Origin: Kappaphycus alvarezii
Taxonomy: Eukaryota > Rhodophyta > Florideophyceae > Gigartinales > Solieriaceae
Direction: 5' to 3'
Length of the DNA stretch: 64,000 nucleotides
Assembly: GCA_002205965.3 (NCBI GenBank)
Contig: NADL03000771.1
Span: 248,001-312,000 of the forward strand
Shown here: positions 21,826 through 33,299 of the stretch, piece after piece
How the letters are laid out: each line of letters begins with the position of its first letter
Position numbering within the stretch: the first letter of the stretch is position 1
Notes under the pieces: generated by a model
What the model was told of the DNA's origin: nothing
Seen by the model: only the letters and a program-made list of their open reading frames with translations
Databases searched by the model: none
Made by a program: the position numbers and the translations under genes

Positions 21826-22094
21826 CGCCGTGGGTGTTCGGTGTCGAGGAGCGATACGAGGACTCGTCGTGCAGGGTCTCTTGGGTCGTGGGGATTTGTT
21901 TACGGCAACCACGACAGGTGGGATTGAGTGCAGTATGTTGTGAGTAGTCACTGTGTCAAATATTGGAAGCGGTGGCTGAACATTGCCCTTGCATCAATGC
22001 ATATCATCGATGATACCGTTGGCAACGGCCTGTGGAGTTATTGACGAAGCATTATTCGATTACATTCTGCACAGTACAGCACGGTACAGTACAC

Positions 22095-22260
22095 TCTTAA
22101 ATGATGCCGTAAGACACCTCCCCGCGTTAATTTAAACAAGAAAGTACTGGTTCCAATCGACTCGAACGCCCCTAAAACACAAAATGGCACACATGAAATT
22201 TGATTTAATTTAACAGGGAAAGACGTAATCAATTAGTCCTAAAAGCGGGGGTACCAAAGT
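22095..22260. repeat. Dispersed repeat R, copy 1
   Basis: TGATGCCGTAAGACACC, then GGTTCCAATCGACTCGAACG and CCTAAAACACAAAATGGCAC parallel TGATGCCATAAGACACC, CGTTCCAATCGACTCCGACG and CCTAAAACATAAACGGGCAC at 61226-61340. The tail (AAATTTGATTT, then AGGGAAAGAC and TTAGTCCTAAAA) resembles 63560-63615. A GTACAGTACA palindromic stretch sits immediately upstream in both complete copies. No coding sequence. Confidence 0.7.
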
Positions 22261-22689
22261 TACCCAGTTTCCTATACTGCACAGTACAGTATCCGCAACT
22301 AGTGTCTATTGGACCGTTGTCCTCATATGAGGACTACTTTTACCACTTTTTTTCAATACAAATTTTTTACCTCAGAAGGGCGCAGGAACACTGAGGAAAA
22401 CCACGAACTAGCATTCGGAGTAGGGCTTACAGTACCTAGCCCCGGGCTATCCCAACAAGTATCAACCACGCACGAATCTCCTTTTCAAACAGCTACATGG
22501 CTTTATACAATACAACAAAATAATCAGAAACCAAGTTTCTAGTCAGCGATCTATTGCAGGGAATCCATGCAGGCAAAGAATAAGAAAAATAGTATACTTA
22601 ATACCTATACAATGGAAAATTGTAACACATAAAACATCATTTATAAACTAAAATCCAAAAAAAAATGGATCATAGCCAGCAAATGTAGC

Positions 22690-23600
22690 TATACTACAAA
22701 TCAAACAAAGGATTCCCACTTTCAAACATAACCTGGACCAAACAGGCAACTGCGATAAAACAGTTTCGATGAAGGGACAACCTGTGCCTGAATGGAATCG
22801 AAAAAACCTTGAACTGCTTAATAAGACTATTTGCGACTTCATGATTTGCTTGGATCCTTCGAAACATCTCATCATTTATTTTCGGCGTTGATCCATGAAG
22901 GCATGTGGAATCAGGATATCCTTTATCTGCAACAACCATTTTACCATCCAATAAATGCCTCTTCAGAATCATCCTATAAATTGTGACATCAGGATGACTT
23001 TGACAATTATATGATCTGCTGATAGATACAATATCTCCACCCACGATGCTCACCGCAATTTTATACCTTAGTCCTGAAGAATACAACTTATGCGAATAGC
23101 GGCGTGTGTCAAACTCTCCAGCCTCAACGATAAGTTAATCAGTACTATCAACAGAAATGTAGCGGCGAGAAGCAGCAGGATTTTGGAGCCATTTTGACCA
23201 GCGAATCGGTACAAATATTTTTTGAGATAAAATAATTATAGGAAACAAAGCGTTAGTAAAATTAACAAATCATTCTCTGCGAGACAATGAATCTTTTTGC
23301 ATGACCACTTACGAAAATTTTGTTCGTCACAGCCAAAAATATGCAATTTCTGGATTCAGCTTGACATGTTTTCAAGAAATACAGTGCCCAGAAAAGATGG
23401 AGAGGAACTATACCTCCTTGTGGTCTTTCAGAGATCAGAAGCGAAGCCTTGTAACAAACCAATGGAGTTACTCCGAAAAACGAAATAAATCGTCGAGTGA
23501 ACGTCGGCGGGGAAATAGACTGACCCGAATCTTCCCCCATAAGGCGTAATCCAGAGAAGGCAATCATTGATACCGTAATATCTGATATTGAAGTCATTTT
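22690..23600 (-). pseudogene. DDE_Tnp_4-type transposase of element T
   Basis: The enzyme would excise and integrate the element using a DDE triad. Read from 23.6 kb downward: FISFFGVTPLVCYKASLLI, GGIVPLHLFWALYFLKTCQAE (N-terminal helical region), then PIRWSKWLQNPAASRR with VDSTD (first Asp), a stop, and FDTRRYSHKLYSSGLRYKIA. Next come GGDIVSISRSYNCQSHPDVT, MVVADKGYPD (second Asp), NHEVANSLIKQFKVFSIPFR (catalytic Glu in HE) and the C-terminal HRLSLHRNCFIAVACLVQVM. At least one stop and several frame changes inactivate it, although all three catalytic residues are still present. The strong C-terminal match makes the family call secure; the host superfamily name is less so. Confidence 0.82.
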
Positions 23601-24689
23601 TCGATTACTTGAGCGTTCAAAAGCGTAATATTACCAAGTTTATGGCATCAAACAACATTTTATATCAATTTGTTCTCCAAAACTCTATACTTGATTGCTT
23701 AATTAAACCAACAGCTTTAATTAAACTAAAGGTTATATTTGAATTTTTAATATTAATGCAAGCATATCTTTTCACAACAAAAAAAATTGACAGGGAATTT
23801 TGGTTCCATGTTCTAATATGTAGAGCTAAAAAGTTATAACAACAATTGCATTTTATTTAAACACAAAGATATCCTCTGAAGTTTAACTATTTCTACACAT
23901 AACTTGAATTTCATTGAATCTTTAAGTTTGCAGAGAACGACCAGTATTTCATTATTTACCACTTTAATGCCAAATGAGACTGATATCTAGGAAAAGATTA
24001 TATTGCTAGACAAGTTACTTGCCGAAATTACTCATACTTGATGTTCTTGGCCTTTGGCTAATTTTACTGCTTAGTTCTCTTTCATGAATAGATTAAGTTG
24101 TCATGAAGTTACGTACATTGGGAAATTTCAAAGACGTTCCAGATAATGAGCCTTCAAGATGCAAACATCAAGTTTAGCAATTTGCAAACTTCACATACTA
24201 TATGAATGGTTGATAATTGATTTTACTTTCATTTTCAATAATTGAAACTTGACTAAAATTTGAATTGTATAATGCTTACTCGAAACTTTCGGCGAAACGT
24301 TCGGTCTGAAAGCATTTCAATTTAAACTGTAGATTTTTTGGAAACAATGATGACATGTTTGAAACTCATGGAAAGAATAGGTTTTTGCATTTTTGTTGAC
24401 GCGAAACTCGGCTGTGAGAAAATCCGGATTCCGGGCGAAACTGAATCAAAACAGTTTCCTGTAAAACTATCGGGACGGTGGTTTGGTTTATGTCGTCAAT
24501 TTTATTTAAAATAAAAACATTTTTGCATATTTAGTGTTGTTCTTTATAGTTGTTCCAAATTTTAGTTCACTCAACTCAACATTGGAAAAAATTTAGTGCA
24601 ATTTCATTATCGGACCCGAAATCCCATCTTCTATGAAGGGGAAACTTTCACGAAATTTTCGGCGAAACTTTTGTTGAATTCATTCTTGA

Positions 24690-25095
24690 AATATACAGTA
24701 CAGTACAGTACTGTTCTGTGTAATAATTATTTTTGGAGTAGTATTGTACTTTGAGTTTCAGTGCTACTGTACTGTACTGAATTATGGTGAATGTACTTTA
24801 CAGCACAGTACAGTAGTACACTGAACAGTCCAAAACTACAGTACTGTATACTGTACTGTACCGTACCGTACCGTATACTGTACTGTGCAGTACTTAATAA
24901 CACGTTCGATGGAACATTTCATTACTCTACTGTAAACTACAATGTACAGTGTAATAACATATAGAAATGAACGCTTCAGTGTAAGTACTGTACAGTACTG
25001 GTACATACACTACATGCAGTATTATTGCCCTGTACTCAGTCGTACTGTATGATGTACAAGATAGTTCTGTACACTACTGTATGTACGAAAATCTC
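24690..25095. repeat. Dense field of GTACTGTAC/GTACAGTAC motifs
   Basis: Dozens of overlapping GTAC-containing self-complementary units (GTACTGTAC, GTACAGTAC, CCGTACCGTACCGTA) fill about 400 bp inside element T. Single-stranded forms could fold into many hairpins. Smaller clusters of the same kind lie near 2765, 7135, 22070, 22280, 50870, 58370, 58440, 59090 and 61195. Confidence 0.85.
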
Positions 25096-26300
25096 CAAAA
25101 TACTATACTGCAGAATACAATACTTCTTTGAAATAATAAAAACCTACATATAAGTTTTACAGTACACTAGAGAAGCGATTACAAAAATTGCGTGTCAAAC
25201 AGATCCAAAACAAATAATAAATGCCATTACAAAAAAGCAGCCTACAGTATATGACTCACATACAGGTAATGCCTAAGGGCATCAATAGGAACAAAACACA
25301 AGCAAACTTATCTTTTCCTTTCCTCACTGATGTGAGAAACAGTGAACAGAAACGCAAACTTTGGCGGCAAACCGTCACGGTTTGGCACTATACAGAAACA
25401 GTAAATTTGGCGGCAAATAGAAATAACCAAGCTGTCTCCAAACGAAGTAATCGAGTCACACAAACGAAAAAAACAACTAAAGTGTGGCGTAGTCTAGTTC
25501 TAGGTTTCGCGCGAAGTTGCGCACACATCACAATTACATCATGGTACGTCTAATAAAAAACTATCGCCCTGTGAAAAGACTAAAGGCAGTTATCGAAAAT
25601 TGACCGCTTGGTTTAGAGAAAGAAGTGGTGGAAAAGGAGTTTTTGGATGAATCAAACGATGGATAGGAGAAATGAGACTGGGGAAAGGATGGTAATGTAG
25701 GTGAGGGGATGAATTATTGTCCGATTCACGAGTACGTACGTGGAAGAGACTGGGATGAAGATATTGTCCGTTGCAGTTGTATTACCGACTGGAGTATGTT
25801 CCAAAGACTATAAGCTCCGTGTCGGCGATGGGATGAACGTGCTCGAGATAAAAGTTGCATAACACGCTGAGTTATTGAGCCTAAATCTACTACATAAGGC
25901 CTGGGACGGGGTAAAGGACCCTGCGGTGCGCCTTGTCACTCATGCCAAATGTTTGGGATTTGACATGAGACTTCGGGAGCACCGGGGGAGGGTACACGAA
26001 AAAATTATGTTTTTTAGAGGACCAATGTTATTTAGGTTGGGCCAATATTTCCACACGTATAGTGTACGTTAGGTTACTTGCGATTGAGGACCAGTCATAT
26101 GCTGCTCAGAATCCTAGTGTTTTCTTGGCCCAGTAAACTTGTTTTGCAACCAGTAACAGACACTTAAGTTGATTGCTGTTGTATTTGTATTTGCTTTCGG
26201 AAGGTGCGTACAGGACTTTTTAGCTATATAATATAACCTGTTTACAGCTTGTGCGACAAATTGTACTCTTTTATAGTAATGCAGGAAGTTCCAGCGCCTC
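25096..26300. other. Noncoding interior of element T
   Basis: I find no domain here. Reading frames of 65-110 codons exist, but their composition gives no homology I can name. The sequence belongs to the interior of the transposon that is lost from the short copy at 56.9 kb. Confidence 0.45.
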
Positions 26301-26644
26301 CCAGCGCATTTCTTGTCCCTCTGCAGTAGTTCGTGAGTGTAGTGGCCGATCAAAACAAACTTTTCAAGATTGTTGACCTCGATGAAGGCTAGAGCAGTTT
26401 TCCCTTACCAGCTTCCGCTCTTCGCAAGACTTTGTGAAAACGGCTTCATTTTGGAAGAAAATATATTTCTTATTATCGTGGGGGGTTTTACAAATGAGGG
26501 CGCATGTACAATAAGATTTACTGTACTGTACACTTAACAAAAAAACTTTTTTTGCAGTAAAAATTTCGGGCCTCCAAAACATTTATTACCTTTCCAAAAT
26601 GTAACGGAAACGGTCCCCATATGAGGACAAAGTGTGCCTTATAA

Positions 26645-26990
26645 TAGGACAGGGGAATTTTTGGTTTATTTTAATGCATGGGAGATGTGGTCGGTTATAT
26701 CCACGAGGCTAATACGTTATGCGGGATAAGTCGTCGCTGATAGGTAACACTACAGTAAATGACCTTGCTTACAGGGCCGGCTCAATGTCGGTCATTAGGA
26801 CAGTGCTTGGTCGTATAGACACTAGGAGTAACTTTATGACATCAGTAAAACAGGTGTCCGCTGCAGGATCCGACTATATTGCTAGCTAAAAGCTAACCTG
26901 GTGGCCCACGTCGGCCACTTGCAGCGACATGCGCGACAGAATAGATTTTGCACTCTACGAACAGATTGTGCTACTAATGCGCCTAAATAC
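26645..26990 (+). repeat. Repeat family S, short internally deleted copy
   Basis: The first ~135 bp (GGGGAATTTTTGGTTTATTT, TGCATGGGAGATGTGGTCGG, then TATATCCACGAGGCTAATAC) match 61565-61700. The last ~75 bp (ATCCGACTATATTGCTAGCT, GCGACATGCGCGACAGAATA) match 63858-63935. The ~2.1 kb in between, including an ORF, is missing. This looks like a deletion derivative of the long copy. It directly abuts element T on the left and the gypsy LTR on the right. Confidence 0.75.
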
Positions 26991-27009
26991 CAGAGTACGG
27001 AAAACTCCT

Positions 27010-27220
27010 TGTCGCGCGAGTTTTGCGCGCGACGATGAGAGTCGCTAGTTGATTGTCAGAGTGTGCTCGTACACTATACAGTACTTCTTTACACTGTATG
27101 AGCGGGAAGTGGGCTTGTAGAGGACGAGAGGGCTGCCGGAGTCTGGGAGAAGGAGAGGTAGGTTCTGCTTGGCCGACAAAAACACAGAAAAGCAAAGTAA
27201 ACGGAAAAAAGCATTACATG
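27010..27220 (+). repeat. Left LTR of the gypsy element
   Basis: It starts TGTCGCGCGAGTTTTGCGCG and shares GACGATGAGAGTCGCTAGTT and GTGCTCGTACA with the right LTR. It ends AAGCATTACA immediately before TGGTACCGCATCCCAGG, a reasonable tRNA primer-binding site. It is about 100 bp longer than the right LTR because of extra sequence in its distal half. Confidence 0.7.
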
Positions 27221-27240
27221 GTACCGCATCCCAGGTCGAC
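27221..27240 (+). promoter_or_regulatory. Presumed primer-binding site of the gypsy element
   Basis: TGGTACCGCATCCCAGGTCG follows the LTR end directly and begins with the TGG that pairs with tRNA 3' CCA. I cannot name the priming tRNA. Confidence 0.5.
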
Positions 27241-27249
27241 TACGAAAAT

Positions 27250-28185
27250 GAACGATTCTCCGAGACTCCACGTTTCCTTCAACGGTTTCCCTTCTTCCGA
27301 CGTCGCGCGCTTCCTTTTCGCATACGAGAATGTAGTTATGCGCAGGAAAAGCGACGAGGATAAGGCCCTCCAAATTCTTTGCCACTTCGAGTGCGCAGCT
27401 TCTGAGCGTTTCTTTGAGGATTTCGATAGAGACGGGGCGTTGGTGGAGGAAGCGAGGGACTATTCGACCAGTTAAGGCAAGCTTATCGAGGAGTTTGGGA
27501 AGACCGAGAAGCCGGAAAGAGAATTGCAGATAGCTATCAACGCTAGGATGGACCCGAAGGATATAATTGGCTCAGTAACGCAGTTGGAGGCTCTATACAA
27601 GAGATTTGGATTCAAAGCTACCGCTTCGTTCGGCTTGCTTCGGAAAGCAGTGGCAGAGAACCAAGACATGGTGCAGTTTGTGATGTTTAGAGCCTCTACA
27701 GACTATAAGGGGCTCAAGAAGGCAATCACGGACTTCGCGAGTGGAAACAAGACGTTTTAAGGAGAAGAAAGTCAAGGAGCATCATCTATTGACGCGTCGA
27801 AGAAGATCTTTCAAAGGCTGGATGCTTGTAGTTCTCAGCATCTGGAAAACAAAGTGGATAAGTTGGCCGACCAATTCACTGAACTATCGTTGCTCGTGAA
27901 GAAGCAATTCGACAGAACGACGCCGCCGGTGAAGACGGATGCGGATTATTTTTGTATCTATTGCAACCAGAACGGCCACGGAGCGAGCAGTTGCCCGCAT
28001 AGTCCGCATAGAGATACACGCTCTACAATTTGTGGGAGGAGAGGAAATTCGGAAGCAACCTGCTGGTCCAAGAACCCTCGTGGTGATGATCAGCGAGGAG
28101 TTGCTAAGTCCCTGTCTGAGTCTGGAGAAGAGTTGAAAATGAAGAAGCCGAAGGACGATGATAAGGTCGCTGTTGTTCATTAATC
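27250..28185 (+). pseudogene. Gypsy gag with zinc knuckles
   Basis: Capsid-like sequence begins at an ATG near 27250 (RLHVSFNGFPSSDVARFLFA, then DKALQILCHFECAASERF) and stops at 27475. It resumes at 27524-27760 and again at 27854. Near 27950-28075 lie a perfect CX2CX4HX4C knuckle, CIYCNQNGHGASSC, and a second, damaged one, CGRRGNSEATCW. Gag packages the element RNA. At least three interruptions are present. Confidence 0.8.
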
Positions 28186-28526
28186 TCGTAAAAAGGACGT
28201 TGTTGCAGCCGCGAAGAGAAGTGCGGAAGGGCAGGCACTCCCGAGGCAGTGGAGGGAAAACTTGATGGATCTTGGTGCCATCTTGAACAAAGCCCCTGTT
28301 AATCGTCCGTCGATGATGACTTCTGGCCCAAGGAAGAAGACTAAGAGAGGAAACCGCAATTCGAAGAAGTAATCCTGTGGAATTCAGGATCATGTGGGGA
28401 AGTATACCGTGATCGCTGAACTGGCTTCCGCTGCCATGGGAAACGAATTTCGGGCAACTATTGCGCGGGATGCTGAGGAGGCCAGAAAGATTGTTATCTA
28501 AGAAGTTGCCAGTTACACAGGCATAG

Positions 28527-28763
28527 ATGGTTGACTCTTCAGAGGGTCGACGCCGACTCCAGATAGTAGCCGTGAAGTTGTATGGAACGGATAGTTATGC
28601 CCTTTTGGACACGGGTGCAGTTCCTAACTTGATATCTTGGGACCTCTGCAAAAGTCTTGCCCTCGCCCCGACGGAAACCGATCTTCAGGTGAAAGTAGCA
28701 GACGGAACTGTCGCCGCGGTTCTTGGTTGTCTCAAAGGAGTTCCGTTGTCTTATGGTCAATAG
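28527..28763 (+). pseudogene. Gypsy aspartic protease domain
   Basis: RLQIVAVKLYGTDSYALLDT followed by GAVPNLISWDLCKSL shows the catalytic DTGA motif and the flap-side sequence typical of retroelement proteases, 350 bp downstream of the gag knuckles. The frame ends at 28763, before RT. Confidence 0.8.
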
Positions 28764-29367
28764 TTGTGTATCTAGAGTTATTAGTGGTCAACAATGCCCC
28801 GTTTGACGTTATTGTTGAAGCCCGACTTTGGAAGCTCTCCAGACGCGCATCTATTAAGCACTCCAACACGTCACTTTCTTTACTGGAGAAGAAGAGGTTG
28901 TGTTGCCATTCGTCAACGAGCCGTCCAGAATCAATGGGGGTCAGTCGGACAGTGAGGACTTCACGTCCCCCAAAAGGTCGTACGATGAGGAATCTCTCCA
29001 ACCTTTGTCGTCGTCTAGCGAAAGCGATTGTGGGTCGGATACCGAACAAGATCTGGTCTTAGCCATCATTAACAAGGAACCATAAGAGTCTGATTGACCT
29101 CGCTCGACCAAGGGTGAAGTTGAGAAGGAGGTAAAGGTGGAGGTGGACCGCTCGGCTCTACTGGCTTCGCAGCTGGATTACCTCGAAGAGAAGAATCAGA
29201 AGTAGCTGGCGAAAGCTCTCAAGGAAACGGATATGATAGCTTGGAAAATTCACAATCTGGAGCCTGCTCATGTGCCGGTGGTGCATTCTTTCGAGTTGAC
29301 AGACGAGACACCGATACATCCGAATACCGCCGAGGCATGACGAAGTCGTAAGGAAAGAAGTGAAGGA

Positions 29368-29902
29368 ATGGCTGGAATCATTACGCCGTCAAGGTTCGCC
29401 TGGTCCTCTCCGGTAGTGATAGCCACGAAGAAAGACGGAATGCCCCGGTTCTGCTTCTTCTACCTTCAGTTGAACAGTTTGATGAAACCAGACCGCTGGC
29501 CGTTCCCGAAAATAGGAGAAATTTTCGATGAGCTCTCTGGCGCAGAGTTCTTCACAACATTGTACCTTTACACAGGATACTGGCAAGTTAGCATATCCGA
29601 GACTTGTAAGGGAATAGCGACGTTTTTTCTCTCGATATGGAACGTACAAGTTTGAGGCAATGACGTTTGGACTCATGAACGCTCCAGCGACGTTTCAAAG
29701 GATGATGGATGAGTTCCTTCGCGGGTTACCGTTTGCTATGGATTATGTGGACGATGTTGCCATTTCCTCTAAATCGTGGGAAGAACACATAGCTCATCAC
29801 AAAAAAAGTGTTCAGGAGGATCAAAGAATCGAAGCTGAAGTTGATGTTTACAAAATGCAGCCTCGCTCAGTGAATAGTGAAGTTACTTGGTCACGTCGTT
29901 AA
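29368..29902 (+). pseudogene. Gypsy reverse transcriptase
   Basis: The order of RT motifs is preserved: GIITPSRFAWSSPVVIATKK, DGMPRFCFFYLQLNSLMKPD, RWPFPKIGEIFDELSGAEFF, then after a frame change MTFGLMNAPATFQRMMDEFL and FAMDYVDDVAISS, the YVDD polymerase active site. The fingers and palm are complete, with one clear frameshift near 29650. The first catalytic Asp region reads TLYLYTGYWQVSI, where the usual Asp of LDL.SGYWQ is Tyr, so the enzyme would be inactive as read. Confidence 0.88.
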
Positions 29903-30045
29903 TTTAAGTGGTGTGAAGGTGGATTCCGGCAAGATCAAAGATATTGTGGAAGCTCCGGTGCCGGAAAACGTGAATGCACTCAGGAGTTTTCTAGGGCTCG
30001 TGGGGTCTATCGACGGATCATAAGGGGTTTGCCGACAGATCATCA

Positions 30046-30535
30046 GTGTTGCACGCGGCGACGTCTATCAAGGAAGCTTTCGAATGGACTCCGGAGATGC
30101 AAGAGGCTTTCGAATACTTGAAGAGGAAACTGACTTCCCCTCCAGTATTGGCGTTTCCAGATTTCAATTCTCCTTTCTTATTGGAAACAGACGCCTTCTC
30201 GAAAGCCGTTGGGGTTGTTCTCTCGCAGAAGAAGTAAGAAGGGAAAATAAAACCTGTTCAGTTCGCTTCTCGAACGATGACGAATCAGGAGCGCCGCTAC
30301 TCCACAAGCGAACGATAAGCAGTCGCCATGGTGCTCGCTCTTAAAACTTTCCGAGTGTACCTTCTGTCTGATAAGCCTTTCGTCGTTTATGTAGACCACC
30401 AAGCACTTCGAACCGCGTTCAAGGAGAAAGATATTTACGGGCGGTTGGCAAGGTGGATGGACTTGATGGCGGAATACGAATTTGATATCAAGTATCGTCT
30501 GGGACTAGCGAATAGGGCGGCCGACTAACTTTCGC
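30046..30535 (+). pseudogene. Gypsy RNase H domain
   Basis: FEWTPEMQEAFEYLKRKLTS and FLLETDAFSKAVGVVLSQKK are followed, after a frame change, by FRVYLLSDKPFVVYVDHQAL and KYRLGLANRAAD, ending in a stop where LSRR-type sequence normally follows. These are the standard RNase H landmarks of gypsy pol. Confidence 0.85.
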
Positions 30536-30588
30536 AAAGACCTAACCAGAAGGAAGAAAGAAAAAACGATGAAAACATAGCAGAAGGA

Positions 30589-31355
30589 TTGGTAGCGACA
30601 GTGGATTGGGCAAACCCAAAGTTGGATGGTTTGGAACCGTACTTGATAGATGTAGCACGGTTACTAGCCGGAAAACGAGTTCAAGAAACCAACTCGAAGA
30701 AGAAGGTCGCTGTCAGACGGAGTGCGAAGAGTTTCATGCTCTGGAACGACACCCTCTTTTGTCTCGAGAAGGACGTACTCCGTGTCGTGCCTCCGATCTG
30801 TCAACGCTCGGATATGCTGGCCACCTGTCACGATTATATTGGCCACTGGGACGTCAATTCATCAATAAAGTTCGTGAGAGACCGATTCTGGTGGCCTGCG
30901 GTGTACCGAGATGTCTCCGAGTATGTACAAGGTTTTGATGGGTGTTAGCATGCCAGATGGATGCCGACGTATCAATCTAGTTTGAGAGCTCCCGTTACTG
31001 GACTCCTTGAGACCTTTTTGATGGACTTCGCTGGACCATTCAAGGCTTCGAAGACTGGAAAAATATTCATTCTGATCGCTGTGGAACACATGACGGGTGG
31101 CCCATAGCGTGAGCCACGACGGATTCTACGGCCGATACGGTGATGATGTTCATCGAGGAAGAGATAATATCACCGTTCGGACCGCTAAAGAGAGTTATCT
31201 CGGATAACGCGACTGCGTTTATCGCGGCATCGGTGCATGAGTACATAAAAGAGAAGGGAGTCGAGTGGAATGCGGTGCTTGCTTACGCGCCGGTGGCAAA
31301 CGGTCGCGCGGAGCGGATGATGGGAACTATCAAGCACGCGCCGATCGTGCTGTGA
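30589..31355 (+). pseudogene. Gypsy integrase
   Basis: Integrase inserts the cDNA into the genome. The zinc-binding N-terminal region (ATCHDYIGHWDVNSSIKFVR, then DRFWWPAVYRDVSEYVQGFD) leads, through a stop, into the core with TFLMDFAGPFKASKTGK (first Asp), VISDNATAFIA (second Asp) and PVANGRAERMMGTIK (catalytic Glu). The triad is complete although the frame is not. Sequence after 31360 is too broken to show a chromodomain. Confidence 0.85.
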
Positions 31356-32168
31356 TTCCGTGAGACCGAGTTGAAAAGCGCCCTCACGCGTGACCTCGTC
31401 ATCGACGCAGAGAGCTACGTAATTCGTGACGTGGTTCCGAAGAGATCGAGGAACTCTTGACGCGAGACGCGGTACGGATGGATTCCATAGGAGTCAGTAT
31501 GGATGACAAAAGGGTTCCGCTCCTCCCTAGCGACGAAAAGCACCTTTTTGATGTCAGGGCATTCCGACAACAACCGCATCAGATTCGCTCTTGCCACCGT
31601 AAGAGGACCTTTGCGCCGCGAGCGACTCGCGCCGCCTTAGTGGCAATGTTCTTGTTACTTCCACGACCGCCAGTGCTCAAACGATCAAACTGCTTCGTTC
31701 GAGCCATTGAGAAAAGAGAGGGTAAGGAAGGAGTTCAGAATGGGTTGGGTGGTCAAAGAGATGCAGGGCAGAGAAGAGATCAGTGAACTATGGGAGATGC
31801 GGTGAAGGAAAGAGGGTTTCGAATCAGTTTCAAGTGGTTGAGAATGTCTAGAAGAGTAAGGGAAGCTTCAAAAGGGCCTTGGTCCGTTGAAATGCTGAGA
31901 GAAGAGAACAGGTTGACGGAGTCTGGAGTATTTTGGACCTTCAGGCGTATACCGGCTGTTTTTCAGCACCTCCGTCGTTCGCCCGACGGAATTTGAACGG
32001 TTGAGTGTGTTGAGAGGTTTAGAGTGGACTGGGTTAGACAGGAGATGAGTCGTGTTGTGGGAGTGAGCTGGGCGTAGAGAGTAGTGATGAGAGGGCCCCC
32101 TATGTGAGGGGGGAGCTGGAGTCCGTTATTATCTTGTGGCGCCCGTGGCCCACAATGAGGAGGGGGCT

Positions 32169-32280
32169 TGTCACGCGAGTTTTGTGTCGTGCGACGATCA
32201 GAGTCGCTAGTTGATTGGCCCGGTGTGCTCGTACAGTAGCAGCAGCACCGTTCACTTCCCTTGTACATCTTTTTCTTACA
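32169..32280 (+). repeat. Right LTR of the gypsy element
   Basis: A 112-bp repeat, TGTCACGCGAGTTTTGTGTC to TTTTTCTTACA, preceded by the purine tract GAGGAGGGGG. It is shorter than the left LTR, and the flanking 5-mers do not match clearly. The two LTRs have diverged by substitutions and one length change. Confidence 0.7.
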
Positions 32281-33290
32281 TCGCCCTTGAATGGAGAGAG
32301 TACAGTGACATCGCAGGCGATCGGGCGGGCCACAGTGCCTTCAGGAGCTGCTGGGGGGTGAACCATTATGTCGGCAGGTCGAAGGTCAGTGCCGGGGCAC
32401 GAGGAGTGAGTCCTAAAGCTGGCAATCCAGGCCGGTGGTACGGGCGATACGGCCAGCGATGACGTTGCGAAGCGAGCCATGTCGGTGTTCGCGACCGAAA
32501 CCAGACGGGCACAAGTCTACAGCGTGGTCTCCTAACCTGTCCATTTGGCGTTTACAATGCTCGCAGTTCCGAGGAAGCGAGTCATCATAAACGGGCAGTC
32601 CCAAGTAGCGGCGAAGCATTATTTTCCAGTGTACCGCGGATACTTCCGTATCAACCGAGGGATGTGCGTAAAGAAAAGCAGCAACGGGGCTTTTGCGGAG
32701 AGCTAGACCTCTTACGCGTTGCCGTACATCTGCGATCGTGTGTCGGCACGGGTTCGGAGATCTGCCCCAGTCGTTGCCGCGCCAGTGAACCTTGGCCAGC
32801 GCTTCCTGCTGCACACGTTTGAGGTAAGTTTGGACTTGTGTGTGTGCACCAGCAAGAGGGAGCGGGTCGAAGGAACCCAGGTCGACGGGGTAGGCCATTC
32901 CAGGGTTGTGAAGCAAGAAGTCTCGAATGTAAAGGGCAGCTTGACCAAGAAGGAAAGCCTTGTCACGGCGATAGCGGGAGCGGGTGAACGCGGTGGAGCG
33001 TGGCCCGTGCTGCATTTATGATACTCGAGGCAGCGGCGTCATCTAAGAACGGTGTGATGAGGGTGAACCCAAGACCGCCCTGATATATGGGCAAAGTGGC
33101 CTGCGACCACGCTTTGTCACTGATTTTATCGCCATGAAGCTCGGTGAAGGACTTTTCTAGCAGAGTATCGAAAGCCTCGGCAGCAGTACGAGCGTCCCGT
33201 GGGTCAGCGAGCTTGAAGTGTGGTCCACCAGACAGGCCGACGCGCCGAAGCGGTGCATGTGAAACCGCGCGCACGGGTCATTAACCATTG
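32281..33290 (-). mobile_element. LINE-type retrotransposon fragment 3 (3' part)
   Basis: On the minus strand a long open frame (32413-33015) gives SAVHWKIMLRRYLGLPVYDD, then CEHCKRQMDRLGDHAVDLC, an intact CX2CX9HX4C zinc finger, and RHGSLRNVIAGRIA. The end, DLRPADIMVHPPAAP then ACDVTVLSPFKGD, is homologous to the LINE 2 tail. Upstream (32963-33274) lie thumb-region remnants. The gypsy element inserted into its 3' end at 32280. This copy preserves the C-terminal zinc finger better than LINE 2. Confidence 0.85.
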
Positions 33291-33299
33291 GCAAGAGCT

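Larger units (their letters stand above)
22306..26640. mobile_element. DDE_Tnp_4-type DNA transposon, decayed (element T)
   Basis: The left end, with CTAGTGTCTATTGGACC then TTGTCCTCATATGAGGAC (22297-22333), and the right end, whose complement reads TTTGTCCTCATATGGGGACC (near 26610-26637), are imperfect terminal inverted repeats. A short element at 56872-57280 consists of the first ~60 bp of this one joined directly to its last ~335 bp, which independently fixes both ends. Inside lies a broken transposase on the minus strand (22690-23600). The remaining 2.7 kb is AT-rich and noncoding, with a long GTACTGTAC-type repeat field. Target duplications are not clear. The family could be Harbinger/PIF or a related superfamily. 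Confidence 0.7.
27010..32280 (+). mobile_element. Ty3/gypsy retrotransposon, degenerate
   Basis: LTRs begin TGTCGCGCGAG (27010) and TGTCACGCGAG (32169), and both end in TTACA. The second is preceded by a polypurine stretch, GAGGAGGGGG, as expected for plus-strand priming. The internal order is gag with zinc knuckles, protease (DTGA), RT (YVDD), RNase H and integrase (zinc HHCC-like region, then the DDE core). RT before integrase is diagnostic of gypsy. The ORFs contain many stops and frameshifts, although motifs remain easy to read, so the copy is moderately old or partly affected by sequencing errors. The element sits inside LINE 3, which continues at 32281. Confidence 0.88.
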
